A DNA stretch of 64,000 nucleotides from Candidatus Heimdallarchaeota archaeon (GCA_018238155.1 JABCTZ010000037.1:1-64000), one strand, 5' to 3'; counted from the first letter of the stretch, positions 9,418 through 18,668 are shown. Program-made: numbers and translations. The notes: generated by a model not told the origin, from the letters alone.

Positions 9418-9549
9418 TTAAAAAGCTTGCTTTTGCTTTCGATACCTCTCTGCTTCTTGTTCTCTTTTTAAACTTTCTTCATCTTGCATCTTCTGGTGTG
9501 CCCGTTTCGTTACTTTGTTACTTTTATTGTTGAGTTTAAGTAGTTCCAT
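9418..9549 (-). CDS. Possible small charged ORF upstream of rpl21e
   Basis: A 43-residue frame starting MELLKLNNKSNKVTKRAH and ending YRKQKQAF, dominated by Lys, Glu, Arg and Gln. It lies 54 bases upstream of rpl21e on the same strand. No ribosome site is visible. The charged composition differs from random frames in this AT-rich DNA, but this could be chance from the pyrimidine-rich plus strand. No homologue is recognised. Confidence 0.22.
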   Translation of the reverse strand: MELLKLNNKSNKVTKRAHQKMQDEESLKREQEAERYRKQKQAF

Positions 9550-9581
9550 ATGGCATTTGTTCTTGTGGTATTAAGAGTAGT

Positions 9582-9680
9582 TCATCGTTCCTCTCCTTCT
9601 TCTCTCTCCAGTTCTAGTTTTCGCCTCTTGCTGATTATCGTAGGTTTAGCATTCCTAATTTTTCTACTTTCCATAAACAT
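9582..9680 (-). CDS. Possible second small basic ORF upstream of rpl21e
   Basis: A 32-residue frame (MFMESRKIRNAKPTI onward, ending LEREEGEER) on the same strand as rpl21e and in a different frame from the 43-residue frame at 9418-9549. The two together could be a decayed or frameshifted single gene. No ribosome site or homologue is recognised. The rest of 9365-9757 shows nothing else supportable. Confidence 0.15.
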   Translation of the reverse strand: MFMESRKIRNAKPTIISKRRKLELEREEGEER

Positions 9681-9757
9681 AAGCTGAGCCGTTCTGAGTT
9701 AAAGTTTCTTTCGCGCTTACATGTCCATCCCCTATCAAATCGTTCCCTTCCTCTCTA

Positions 9758-10066
9758 TTGTACTATTTAAGAGACGCTTTAAAGAAAGGTGATATTTCTC
9801 CTATTGAATTATTGAGATTAAATGGCGCACCAGTACTTTCTTTGTTTGCAAAATTGTCTGTTATTGAAGCGTTCATAGAAAAAATGTTCAAGAATCTTAT
9901 GAGTATAAATTCACTTTCTGAGAATACAAAAATCATCAATTATACTTTTAGCAAACACTTTGAATTTATGCACCATAAAATTCATAGCAAATTTCTTGAA
10001 AATAATCCTCAAATCCTATCAAAATTAGAGACTAATGTTTATAGTAAATTCCTTGATACTGAGTAA
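9758..10066 (+). CDS. Hypothetical protein, 102 aa
   Basis: Starts at TTG; the frame is open upstream to 9698 without a better start, so this could be the 3' remnant of a longer gene. It is predicted mostly helical with a Leu/Phe-rich first half, and has no signal peptide or clear membrane segment. No family recognised. It stands alone between the L21e cluster and the convergent dehydrogenase gene. Confidence 0.35.
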   Translation: MYYLRDALKKGDISPIELLRLNGAPVLSLFAKLSVIEAFIEKMFKNLMSINSLSENTKIINYTFSKHFEFMHHKIHSKFLENNPQILSKLETNVYSKFLDTE

Positions 10067-10292
10067 ATTGGTAAAATCTTTGAAAGTCAAGTGTTTCTCT
10101 ATAAGTTAGCGTGGCTTTTACTTCTGAGTTGAAGTAATTTATTTATTAATGCTACTTAATTGAATTGCTCTAAATAAAATGGCATTATTCATAAATAAAA
10201 GATAGATTATATAATCAATTATTCTTTATCTTTGAATGATTATTCTTAAAAAAGGTAAACTAAAAAGCAAGCTTTTTGCACGAGACACTGTC

Positions 10293-10329
10293 TTGAATTT
10301 TCTTTTCTGTATTTAAATATACAATTCAA
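10293..10329 (-). terminator. Inverted repeat after the isocitrate dehydrogenase-like gene
   Basis: TTGAATT (10293-10299) and AATTCAA (10323-10329) form a stem with a 23-base loop, 30 bases past the stop of the minus-strand dehydrogenase gene. A probable 3'-end element. Confidence 0.35.
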
Positions 10330-10358
10330 AAAAAAGAGAAAAAGTAGAGTTAACTACT

Positions 10359-11426
10359 TTACCTGTTCATGATTTTTACAAGATCTTTTGCAACATCTAA
10401 TGTTGAGGAGCTGCCACCTAAATCATATGTTCTTACTTTGCCCTCTTTAAGGTTGATTTTAATAGCATCTTCTACTTGTTTTGCTAGCTCAATTTCTCCA
10501 AGCCAATCAAACATTAGCTTTACAGAAAGAATTGCTGCAATTGGATTGACTTTATATTGACCGGCATATTTTGGTGCACTGCCATGAGTTGGTTCAAATA
10601 AGCCGTATTTATCTGAAGTGGATGCTGATGCAGCAAAACCTAAGCCACCAACTAATTGTGCTGTTAAATCAGATACGATATCACCAAACATATTTGTCGC
10701 AATAATAACACCAAAATTCTGTGGATTTTTTACTAATTGCATACACATTGCATCAATGTTTTGTTTCCAGACCTCAATGTCAGGATAGTCTTTAGCAACT
10801 TCGGCTGCAACGGCAAGGAACATTCCATCAGTTGCACGAATAACATTTGCTTTGTGAACAAGAGTAACATTAGGATAGTTGAATTTTTTAGCATATTCAA
10901 ATCCAGTCTTAACTATACGTCTACAACCTTTTTCAGTAAAAACTCTGCAAGATACAGTTGTTTTCTTTGGGTCGTAATTTTTCTTTTTGAAAGCATCTAG
11001 ATGCATAAATTCAGTTGCATCATAGAAATCAAAACCAGAATAGAGTCCTTCTGTATTTTCTCGGAAAACGACAAGATCGAGATCATCTCGAAAATTCAAA
11101 GGGTTCCCTTCATAAGATTTGCATGGGCGCATATTACTATACAAATCAAAAGTTTGTCTTAATCTAACTATAGGAGATCTATAACCAGGAACATTTGGTT
11201 TAGATGTAATTGCTCCAAAGAGCGCAGCATCTGTTTCTTTCATCATTTCAACGGTTCTATCAGGTAAAGCTTCCTTCTCTTTTTCCCAAAAGACCCAACC
11301 TATATCTCCATGAATGAATTCAGCATTGAAATCAGTGCCTTCATCCATGACTATTTTGGCTGCTTCCAAAACGTCATTACCAATACCATCACCAGGCATA
11401 AATGCAATTTTATATTTTTTAGCCAT
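10359..11426 (-). CDS. Isocitrate/isopropylmalate dehydrogenase family, probably isocitrate dehydrogenase
   Basis: About 355 residues. The start is set at the ATG 11426, with GGAG nine bases upstream; a TTG at 11441 overlaps that site. Family marks are MPGDGIGND near the N-terminus, the substrate loop RSPIVRLRQTFDLYSNMRP, FRENTEGLYSG, HKANVIRATDG with the catalytic lysine, and NMFGDIVSD with metal-binding aspartates. RS before the LR pair resembles isocitrate rather than isopropylmalate enzymes. HGSAPKYAGQ carries the Lys-Tyr pair that favours NADP in E. coli isocitrate dehydrogenase, although the Arg395 equivalent is absent. No leucine or TCA genes are adjacent. Homoisocitrate or tartrate-like substrates cannot be ruled out. 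Confidence 0.82.
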   Translation of the reverse strand: MAKKYKIAFMPGDGIGNDVLEAAKIVMDEGTDFNAEFIHGDIGWVFWEKEKEALPDRTVEMMKETDAALFGAITSKPNVPGYRSPIVRLRQTFDLYSNMRPCKSYEGNPLNFRDDLDLVVFRENTEGLYSGFDFYDATEFMHLDAFKKKNYDPKKTTVSCRVFTEKGCRRIVKTGFEYAKKFNYPNVTLVHKANVIRATDGMFLAVAAEVAKDYPDIEVWKQNIDAMCMQLVKNPQNFGVIIATNMFGDIVSDLTAQLVGGLGFAASASTSDKYGLFEPTHGSAPKYAGQYKVNPIAAILSVKLMFDWLGEIELAKQVEDAIKINLKEGKVRTYDLGGSSSTLDVAKDLVKIMNR

Positions 11427-11774
11427 GTAAACTTGCTCCAATAACGTATTATCGGTTTACTTGAAGTTAAAGAAAGTAGTGTTCCTTTTTTATTTTTTTC
11501 TATTCGATGTATTTTTTCAGCTATTTTTTAGAAATTTCAGTGTAATGAAATGCTATACTCTTAATTTTTCAAACAGTTTGATAATTAATGTCAGAATTAT
11601 CTATGGTTTACAGTTGCTTAAAGAGGTAACTTGAAATAAGAAATAGCAATTATATTATCATAGCAAAGTTTCAGTTTAGAAAACCAGTTAAATTTACTAT
11701 ATCTGGAACTATTTTTGTTGGAGAACCGGCAGAAAACAGTAATCTCTAAATGTAATGTACGGAGAATATGAAAA
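11427..11774. promoter_or_regulatory. Divergent intergenic region, icd-like / 161-aa protein
   Basis: 348 AT-rich bases between two divergent genes, so both promoters should be here. Several TATA-like stretches occur but none stands out. No RNA gene or repeat was seen. Confidence 0.4.
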
Positions 11775-12260
11775 TTGTCAGATGTAGAAAAAGTAATCCC
11801 AGAAGAAGAATTAGATGCTGCAACTGAAAGACTGGTTTACAAAATAACTGAAGGATTACAACGACTAAATAGTATCGGCACCGTTCAATTTATCCAAATC
11901 GATTTACCTCCAATTCCAGATAGGATTAAAGATATTTTAGCTATTAACTTTAATTCTCCTTTAGAAGATGGCTTGTATATCAATCAAACAATTGTTTTGG
12001 AACAAATGGATTCTGGTGACTCCTTTATGAGAGCATTGAACTCCATTAGAAAGCTCTTAACTGTGGCAGGTAAAATTTCCATTGATGAAATCCAAGCAGT
12101 AGTAAATATCGATTATAAAGGTAAACCAATGGATATCATCATTACTTATGTTCCTGAGGAACATGATATCAGTCTTGTATCAGTGACTCAACATGGAGAA
12201 TTCTTTAGAATTTTAGAATATGTTAGATTCTTCTGGTTAAAATCAAGACCAAGAATTTAG
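11775..12260 (+). CDS. Conserved-looking hypothetical protein, 161 aa
   Basis: Starts at TTG (11775). A soluble acidic protein with alternating helix and strand and no membrane segment or signal peptide. Distinctive stretches are QFIQIDLPPIPDRIKDIL and the aromatic C-terminus ILEYVRFFWLKSRPRI. I do not recognise a family. It precedes the radical SAM gene by 124 bases on the same strand and may be co-transcribed with it. Confidence 0.6.
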   Translation: MSDVEKVIPEEELDAATERLVYKITEGLQRLNSIGTVQFIQIDLPPIPDRIKDILAINFNSPLEDGLYINQTIVLEQMDSGDSFMRALNSIRKLLTVAGKISIDEIQAVVNIDYKGKPMDIIITYVPEEHDISLVSVTQHGEFFRILEYVRFFWLKSRPRI

Positions 12261-12384
12261 ACTTTAGAAATTTCTCTTTTTTTTTTATTCTTTCTTTTTT
12301 ATCTTTCTTTACTCAATAATTACCAAAAACTCAAAAAGTAATATTGAGAATTTGATTATAACGTCAATTAAATTGTGATGAACC

Positions 12385-13731
12385 TTGGAAGATAAATTTA
12401 GCACTTCTCAAAAGCAAGATTTCATTATTAATCTATCAGAAATAATTCCTTATACAATTGAGTTTTCAAAAGATGCTAAGGAAATTATCTTAACAAAAGG
12501 GGTTATCACAGGAGAAATTTCTTTAGATAGTTTAGCATTAGAGCTCGCTCAAAGATTTGATATAGCTTATGAAGATATTTTCTTCACGTTAAATGATAAT
12601 AACGATTTTTTAATCAACATAGTTTCTGAAAATTTTATTGATATCTCCATTGCAGAAAGTACCATTCTTGAGATGATAGCCAATGAATTACCTTATACGT
12701 TAAAAAATGCAGACACTCACAAAGTATTTACTTATATTACTGAGAATTTGTTTGGGATACCATTAATTGGTTCAATGTATTTTGGTGTTATTGACCGTGG
12801 GACAAACCTCTTACAAGTAAGGAGTTTGACAGGTTGTCCTCTAAATTGCCCTTTTTGTTCAGTAGATGAAGGACCTGTAACTAAGACAAAGCATAGAGAT
12901 TTTATTATTGACTCAGATTACTTGGTAAACACTTACGATTATGTCGTTAAGGAAAAAAAATTGAAAAAAGCAGAAGCTCATTTGGATAGTCAAGGAGAAC
13001 CAATGGCATATCCTTACATTGTTGATTTAGTGCAGGGGTTAGCAAATAATCCCAATACTGCGATAATATCTGCACAAACTAATGGATGGTATTTAACAGA
13101 AAAGCTCGTTGATGATTTAGAATCTGCAGGTCTTTCGAGGATAAATCTTTCAATAAATTCAATGGAATTAAACAAAGCTAAACGATTATCTGGTAGAGGA
13201 GATTATTCTTTGCAGAAAATTTTGGATATGGCAGAATATATTGCCAACTCAAAAATTTCTTTATTGCTTGCACCTCTTTGGATATCAGGAATAAATGACA
13301 CAGATATCGAAGAGATCATTAAATTCTCTAAAGGAATTAATAAGAAAGAAAAACGTTTCCCACCTTTAGGGATACAAAATTATCTGATTCATCAACAAGG
13401 GAGAAATATGAAAGGAGTGACATCTAAAACCTTCAAAACTTTTAATGAACAATTGAGAGAATTCGAGAGAAAATATGATGTGTCAAACCTCGTACTTAAA
13501 CAATCAATGTTTGAATCCTATAAATCCAATATGCTACCAAACCCTCTAAAAACAGGGGAAATAATCTCGGGAAGAGTTATTCTTCCGGGCAGACTAAATG
13601 ACGAGATATTTACTGTTGCAAAAAATAGAATCATACATGTTACTGGAGCAGAAGGTTTATCCGTTGGTACAAAAATTAAAGCACGAATTGTCAGAAATAG
13701 GCACAATATCTTTTTTGCGAAAAAAGTATAA
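12385..13731 (+). CDS. Radical SAM protein with C-terminal TRAM-like domain
   Basis: 448 residues. An N-terminal region (1-145) is unassigned. The radical SAM cluster motif is CPLNCPFC with C151, C155 and C158, followed by the TIM-barrel core (SQGEP, QTNGW, LSINSM). The C-terminal 60 residues (SGRVILPGRLNDEIFT to RNRHNIFF) look like a TRAM/OB-type RNA-binding domain. The domain order matches archaeal Fe-S oxidoreductases of the COG2100 type, for which no reaction is established. The RNA-binding tail hints at an RNA substrate. Start is TTG at 12385. Confidence 0.8.
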   Translation: MEDKFSTSQKQDFIINLSEIIPYTIEFSKDAKEIILTKGVITGEISLDSLALELAQRFDIAYEDIFFTLNDNNDFLINIVSENFIDISIAESTILEMIANELPYTLKNADTHKVFTYITENLFGIPLIGSMYFGVIDRGTNLLQVRSLTGCPLNCPFCSVDEGPVTKTKHRDFIIDSDYLVNTYDYVVKEKKLKKAEAHLDSQGEPMAYPYIVDLVQGLANNPNTAIISAQTNGWYLTEKLVDDLESAGLSRINLSINSMELNKAKRLSGRGDYSLQKILDMAEYIANSKISLLLAPLWISGINDTDIEEIIKFSKGINKKEKRFPPLGIQNYLIHQQGRNMKGVTSKTFKTFNEQLREFERKYDVSNLVLKQSMFESYKSNMLPNPLKTGEIISGRVILPGRLNDEIFTVAKNRIIHVTGAEGLSVGTKIKARIVRNRHNIFFAKKV

Positions 13732-13751
13732 TCTTGTTTTCAATCAATTAC

Positions 13752-14852
13752 TTAAACGGGAAAGCGTAAAAGAGCAACTTTTCCACCAAATTTTCCAACT
13801 TGTTTACCAGATGCATGGTGTTCACTCATAATAACAATTTTACCACCAGATTTTTGTACGCTCTGTAGAAATCGATCGAGTTTTTTCCTTTTCTCTCTAT
13901 CTCTTAAACGTAACTGATTATCAACAAGTAACAAAGTCTCTACCGCACCAAATCCAATTGCCTTAGTAATCGCTTCATGTCCATAAGCAACAGTGCCGGT
14001 ATTTTTACCAATCCTTGTCATAACTTCTTCAAGATACACTGCATCAGAACTTGCTTGTTCTTCCTCGATAATTCGTCCTAGAATATTTTTACTAATAATT
14101 TCACCAATAGCACTTGGACCACCATTACTAGCAGTTTCAATTATTATTTTTTCCAAAGGAATCGTTGTAATATTTTTCTTTTCTTTAAGATAGCGATAAT
14201 ATTTGTCTTTTGTGAATCCTGGACCGGCAAGAACCATTGCAGTTGCATCAGGCACTTTTGCTGAAAAGGCTTCTTCAATTGCAAAAGTAACTTTCGAATA
14301 GAATTTGGCTATTTTCTCCGCACGTATTTTTTCTTTACTCCCCGATTTCTTTGGTATACGCTCTTTTAAATTAGCAAGAATAGAGCTTGAAAAAGCCCCT
14401 ATGGCAGCAAGAGTAGCTTCGCTGTCATCAATAGCAACAATAAGTACTTTTGCGCTTGCAGATTTTTTCACTGCAGCCTCTAATCGATCCTTATCGATTT
14501 TAGACCAAATTTCTTTTCCGATTGTAAGCAATGTTCCTGTTTCTACATTAATTGTATGATATGTTCCATAGGATATCAAATCTTCTGGACCCTCAGTTAT
14601 TGTCCCTTTAATTCTTAAGCGATTAGCAAATTCATGAAATTTAACTTCTTCAACCTCTAATGTGAGAATCATAGAAACACGTTCACCTTTCTCTGCACGC
14701 CCATTTTCTTCACCTACTCGAATTCTGCGATAAGTTCGAGCTTTTACTTTATCAAGAGGTAGAATGAGATTATAGAGAACATATAAATCATCAACTGTTT
14801 CAGGTACAACTGAGACAGAGCCAATTTGATATTTTCGTGATTTAATGTTCAA
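13752..14852 (-). CDS. pelA: mRNA surveillance protein Pelota (aPelota/Dom34)
   Basis: 366 residues, full length. The Sm-like N-domain covers about 1-130 (VVPETVDDLYVLYNLI, RTYRRIR), the eRF1-like central domain has VLIVAIDDSEATLA and VLAGPGFTK, and the C-terminal domain has YGHEAITKAIGFGAVETLLL. Pelota rescues ribosomes stalled without a usable stop codon, working with an EF-Tu/Hbs1-like GTPase (aEF1A in archaea) and the ABCE1 ATPase. As expected for Pelota, there is no GGQ motif. It is convergent with the radical SAM gene. Confidence 0.97.
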   Translation of the reverse strand: MNIKSRKYQIGSVSVVPETVDDLYVLYNLILPLDKVKARTYRRIRVGEENGRAEKGERVSMILTLEVEEVKFHEFANRLRIKGTITEGPEDLISYGTYHTINVETGTLLTIGKEIWSKIDKDRLEAAVKKSASAKVLIVAIDDSEATLAAIGAFSSSILANLKERIPKKSGSKEKIRAEKIAKFYSKVTFAIEEAFSAKVPDATAMVLAGPGFTKDKYYRYLKEKKNITTIPLEKIIIETASNGGPSAIGEIISKNILGRIIEEEQASSDAVYLEEVMTRIGKNTGTVAYGHEAITKAIGFGAVETLLLVDNQLRLRDREKRKKLDRFLQSVQKSGGKIVIMSEHHASGKQVGKFGGKVALLRFPV

Positions 14853-14952
14853 TAGTATTTCACCAACAATAGAAATTAATTGTTGAATCTAGTTTAGAAA
14901 TATAACTATACTATCTATTATTTTCTGAAAAATGATGAAAGAATGGAGAATT

Positions 14953-15438
14953 TTAGAAGTTCGCTAAAATGTCTTCAACTCTTGAAGCAAAATCCTTCAT
15001 TAAACGATATCTCAATGTAGATCTGCTAGTTTCTTCTTTAATCATTATTACAATCGAATTATTGCTCTCGGATCTAAAAACTAGAAAAAAGCCTTCTTTT
15101 CCTTCCAACATAACTCCAATCGGATCCCCAATATCATAATGATTTGTTGTCATTTTTATCAGTGATAAAAATTCTCTCACATATGAACTTGTAAACTCAG
15201 TATCAACATCTTGAGAAGACCATTTTAGCACAAGAAGTCCAGAAGATTCAATAACGATAACAGATCTGACTCCAGGATTTAATGCATGTAAAACATTGCA
15301 TTCTTTTTCAAATCGTACATCAACTGATAGGCTCAAATTATATTCCTCACGTATAATTAGTTTTTTTGAAACGTTTTTTCGTTTCATTAAAAAAACACTA
15401 GTTTTCTTAATGAATGTTATGTATATTACTTTTTCCAT
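14953..15438 (-). CDS. Roadblock/LC7-like protein
   Basis: 161 residues. After a basic N-terminus, residues 45-160 show the roadblock/LC7 pattern: helix, then VRSVIVIESSGLLVLKWSS (two strands), VREFLSLI helix, IGVMLEGKEGFFLVFR strands and a final helix RLMKDFASRVEDIL. Roadblock proteins dimerise and regulate or sense small GTPases; Asgard genomes carry many. The Rab-like GTPase at 31956 is a possible partner class, not a proven one. An internal ATG at residue 18 could be the true start. Assignment is by pattern only. Confidence 0.6.
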   Translation of the reverse strand: MEKVIYITFIKKTSVFLMKRKNVSKKLIIREEYNLSLSVDVRFEKECNVLHALNPGVRSVIVIESSGLLVLKWSSQDVDTEFTSSYVREFLSLIKMTTNHYDIGDPIGVMLEGKEGFFLVFRSESNNSIVIMIKEETSRSTLRYRLMKDFASRVEDILANF

Positions 15439-15584
15439 TTTAATTACTTCAAAAGTAATTTGTTTATACTCAAAACCATTAATAACAAATAGAAATAAAT
15501 AAAAATGAAATACTCAACGAGTATCAGAATTCATATGAACCAATTGTCCCCCAACTTTTAAGTGAACTAACTTGAGTGTTGGTA

Positions 15585-15752
15585 TTATCCGCATCCAGAG
15601 CAACTTGAACAACCACTGCCACACATTGCCATACTTTTAACATATTCTTCATAGCATACATGGTGGACAACGATAGTTTTGTTGTTTGTAGTATACACTT
15701 CTAGCGATTTTTCGTCTTTATTGATTTCTTTATTACATAGTATACAAGGCAT
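15585..15752 (-). CDS. Small cysteine-rich putative metal-binding protein, 55 aa
   Basis: The frame begins MPCILCNKEINKDEK and ends CGSGCSSCSGCG. It has an N-terminal CxxC (C3, C6), a central HHVC (H30, H31, C33), and a tail of four cysteines with Gly/Ser spacers (C44, C48, C51, C54). The first half resembles a treble-clef or LIM-like zinc knuckle; the tail could bind a second metal or a cluster. It is too short for automated ORF cut-offs. The clustered Cys codons in AT-rich DNA argue strongly that it is real. Function unknown. Confidence 0.6.
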   Translation of the reverse strand: MPCILCNKEINKDEKSLEVYTTNNKTIVVHHVCYEEYVKSMAMCGSGCSSCSGCG

Positions 15753-16271
15753 ATTAATCACTGTATTATCTGACTGATAGAACAGACTAAAACACTTCTT
15801 ATTTAAAAATTAAGGTAAAACTCTCCAAAAAGTAAACAAAAGAAATAAAATAAATCCAATAGATTAAATAAAGTTAATCAAAATTTGTTCTCGGCTGATA
15901 TCAGAGATTATTGATACCAACCAAGTTAACTGTCCCCTAAAGACCTATCTATCCGGTTCTTTTCCCAAGAGTGCGACGGTTGATTTTGAGGGTTAGCTAT
16001 AAATAACCAATCCAAATTCTATGAATTATAGATACATATTACTAGAATAATAGAATTATGAAGGAAAATTTCGCCTGTAAGAAAAACATTGTTAGCCCTT
16101 CTTTTCGAATTTTAAGGGCGTAAACACCTTGTTTTTATTTATTAGCGACAAGGAAAAATATTAATAATAACAATATCAATTAGTTTCTAATGAAAAGTTG
16201 ATAAAAGGTTATTCCGTAATTTTGTGGAAAAATTATCGTTAGTTTATTAAAAAAACAAAACTGGGGTAAAA
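15753..16271. other. 519-base intergenic region with a GC-richer island
   Basis: It lies upstream of the double-HTH gene. A GC-richer stretch at about 15925-16010 contains local stems (GGTTA/TAACC near 15992-16010, TCTT/AAGA near 15959-15971). Another stem, GCCCTT (16095-16100) with AAGGGC (16114-16119), lies nearer the gene. These could be a leader RNA, a small RNA or regulator sites; no known RNA family is recognised. Confidence 0.3.
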
Positions 16272-17951
16272 ATGAAAATGGCAGCACAGGAATTAACTCA
16301 GCTTGAGGAAAAACTCTTTGAAAAAATTAAAGCTATAGAAAAAATGGGGATTTCAGTACGTTATTTACCAAATAGAGTTGAACCTGGAGTTGCGTATCAA
16401 TTAAATCATGAGAATAGATGGAGCAAATTTTCAGGAGAAACACTATTTATTAACCAGCAAATTCTTACTGATTTAAAATTAGAGCCATTAATTTTTTGGC
16501 GGGAAGCATTTTTATTTCTCGCACCAAAAACACTTAGAGATACATGGTGGGTTCGTGTTTTAGCAAATACTTTTCCTTTCAGTATTCAACAAACAAATGA
16601 AAATTATGAAAAATGGTCAGAAGTATGGGAAAAAGTAATTGATTCTAAACTCCAAAAAGTTTCAGAGTACAAGAAACTCGCATCTTCAATTGGTTCGAAA
16701 GGAATTATTGAAATATTTAGATTGTGTTTACATCAAACACTCTTAGTACAAAAGGAATCGGGAAACGAAAGAAAAAAATTCTCACATGTAGAGCTAAACT
16801 TGAAGGAATTTACTTTAATTATTTCAAAAGTCCGTGATGCGTCTGTTGGTTTAAATGACAGTGCAATAGATCTTTTGAAAATAGCTCTGATAAAGCAAAC
16901 ATTGAAACCAAAGGAATTAGAAAAATATACGAACAAAAGTAGAAGCACAATTAGTAAAATAACCAAAAAACTTCAAGATATGCAAATTTTAGATACTAGA
17001 ATACAAGTTAATATTCATCGACTTAATTTGGGAAATTATTACATGTTATTTAATTGTACACGAAAACAGTATGAGAAAATGAAAAATAGTCATCCAAAAC
17101 ACCCTTTCCTTTTTGCTTATACTGTTCATTGTCTAACAACTTGCACGATTTCATTACAATTCATAGGACCTAGAACAGAAAAATTTTTCCGGCATTTAGA
17201 AAAATATTGTAAATGGTTGAAGAGAACTAACCAAATAATCGAATATCAATTATTTGAGCTTCATAATTCCTTCAGAAGCTATTTTCTCAAATACTTCAAC
17301 CCAAAATCAAAGATTCAGAATCTCAATATTAACGATATAGCAATTAACTATAATTTACTAAGAGAAATGCCACAAGATAAACGAAAAGGAGCAAATTTAG
17401 AATCAGAAAATATCATTATTACTCACCCTCAATATTCGAAGATGTGTAACAAATTAGATAAAAATGATATAGAAATAATTAATCAAATTTTGAATGGAAA
17501 TTACACAAGACGAGGTATTCAAAAAGCGATTAAGAAGGATATGAATTATATTGTTAAGCGTTTACAATATCTCGAAGAGAAAGAAGTACTAACAGAGAAT
17601 GTCTATGTTAAATTACCCAATAATACAGAACGAGTTACTCTCTTCATCAAGGAAACTAAGAATGAAAATGAACCGTCTCTAAAAGAGAGAATGAAGCTTT
17701 TAAGCTACTATTTACCCAATGTTTTATTTTCAGAAGTGAAGGGAACGTTTGACGGTATAATGATGCTATTATCTCTTTCATATTCTAATGTTTTACAATT
17801 TGTAGATTTTGTTAATTTCTTTTTGCCTTCATCTGCATATATACAGATTATTTTAGGAAGGGCAAAAGAGCTACAAACGTTCAGAAAGCTACCAGTAAAT
17901 CGTTGGACTGGTTCTGAATGGTTAGTTTATGATGATGATTTTGAGATGTGA
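16272..17951 (+). CDS. Large double winged-helix DNA-binding protein
   Basis: 559 residues. A first helix-turn-helix lies about 195-245 (LKIALIKQTLKPKELEKYTNK, then RSTISKITKKLQDMQILD), in MarR/Lrp-like form. A second lies about 400-445 (NDIEIINQILNGNYTRRGIQ, then KRLQYLEEKEVL). The segments after each HTH look like related effector-type alpha/beta modules. No signal peptide. A ribosome site (GGGGT) lies six bases before the ATG at 16272. Probably a transcription factor; target and ligand are unknown. It ends one base before the convergent thyX stop. Confidence 0.65.
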   Translation: MKMAAQELTQLEEKLFEKIKAIEKMGISVRYLPNRVEPGVAYQLNHENRWSKFSGETLFINQQILTDLKLEPLIFWREAFLFLAPKTLRDTWWVRVLANTFPFSIQQTNENYEKWSEVWEKVIDSKLQKVSEYKKLASSIGSKGIIEIFRLCLHQTLLVQKESGNERKKFSHVELNLKEFTLIISKVRDASVGLNDSAIDLLKIALIKQTLKPKELEKYTNKSRSTISKITKKLQDMQILDTRIQVNIHRLNLGNYYMLFNCTRKQYEKMKNSHPKHPFLFAYTVHCLTTCTISLQFIGPRTEKFFRHLEKYCKWLKRTNQIIEYQLFELHNSFRSYFLKYFNPKSKIQNLNINDIAINYNLLREMPQDKRKGANLESENIIITHPQYSKMCNKLDKNDIEIINQILNGNYTRRGIQKAIKKDMNYIVKRLQYLEEKEVLTENVYVKLPNNTERVTLFIKETKNENEPSLKERMKLLSYYLPNVLFSEVKGTFDGIMMLLSLSYSNVLQFVDFVNFFLPSSAYIQIILGRAKELQTFRKLPVNRWTGSEWLVYDDDFEM

Positions 17952-18668
17952 CTATTTTTTACTGCGTTTTGATTTTGGCAGATACTCTATTGTTTTCCCA
18001 GTAACTATAGTTCCATCTTCCATTTCTAATGAAATTAGTTTCCCACATTTCTCAGGGCAACCTCGTTCACATCTTGGCGTCCACCAGGTAAACAAAGCAG
18101 GAGCAGCATCATTTACTAAATAAAATATCATCTGAGCAAGCCGACGAATCTCCCATTGAGCACGAGAGCAAATGCGAAAGTTGAAGAAATTCCAAAGAGA
18201 TCGAGCATTCATAGTCATTACTATTGCTGTTTTTGTAGCATTTGGTAAAAGATATCTTGAGTCTTCTAATTCAATTCCTAATTCATCCAGCTGTTTTCGA
18301 GCATCTATTGATTGCTGCAGAAAATCTTCGGCTATTTTTCGTGCTTTGGAGTTCTCAAGGATGGAATCTGGAATCACTGCCCAATCTTTCCCACCAATTT
18401 CCAATGGGTCAGAATATCTTTGACTTTCTTGTGAAAAAGATGCCATTCGATGTCTTACAAGTTGATGACTTGTTACTCGAGACACACCTGAAATTCTAAA
18501 AGTGAAATTAACATGTTCTGCTACAGATTCATGCCCAGAATCAATGACACGTTTGATTATATCTTCGTTTGTTGGTTCGTTTAAAATTACTTTTTTCTTA
18601 CCACGACACATTTTTATGGCAACTTCAGCTAATTTTTCATTTGTTGCACTAAGTAATTCAACTTTCAT
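17952..18668 (-). CDS. thyX: Flavin-dependent thymidylate synthase ThyX
   Basis: 238 residues. The ThyX signature RHRx7S is present as RHRMASFSQESQR (72-84). HESVAEHVNFTF and the C-terminal substrate region (LWNFFNFRICSRAQWEIR) also match. ThyX makes dTMP from dUMP using FAD, NADPH and methylene-folate. There is an extra cysteine-containing tail (CERGCPEKCGK), as in many archaeal ThyX. The stop abuts the stop of the convergent regulator gene. Confidence 0.97.
   Translation of the reverse strand: MKVELLSATNEKLAEVAIKMCRGKKKVILNEPTNEDIIKRVIDSGHESVAEHVNFTFRISGVSRVTSHQLVRHRMASFSQESQRYSDPLEIGGKDWAVIPDSILENSKARKIAEDFLQQSIDARKQLDELGIELEDSRYLLPNATKTAIVMTMNARSLWNFFNFRICSRAQWEIRRLAQMIFYLVNDAAPALFTWWTPRCERGCPEKCGKLISLEMEDGTIVTGKTIEYLPKSKRSKK

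Noticed and set aside
10268..10280. Similar AAAAGC..GCTTTT palindromes near 9420 and 10265
   Set aside because: Short and A/T-dominated; likely chance in this composition.
15925..16010. Possible tRNA in the GC-richer island
   Set aside because: No acceptor pairing and no T-loop GTTCRANNC in the right place on either strand.
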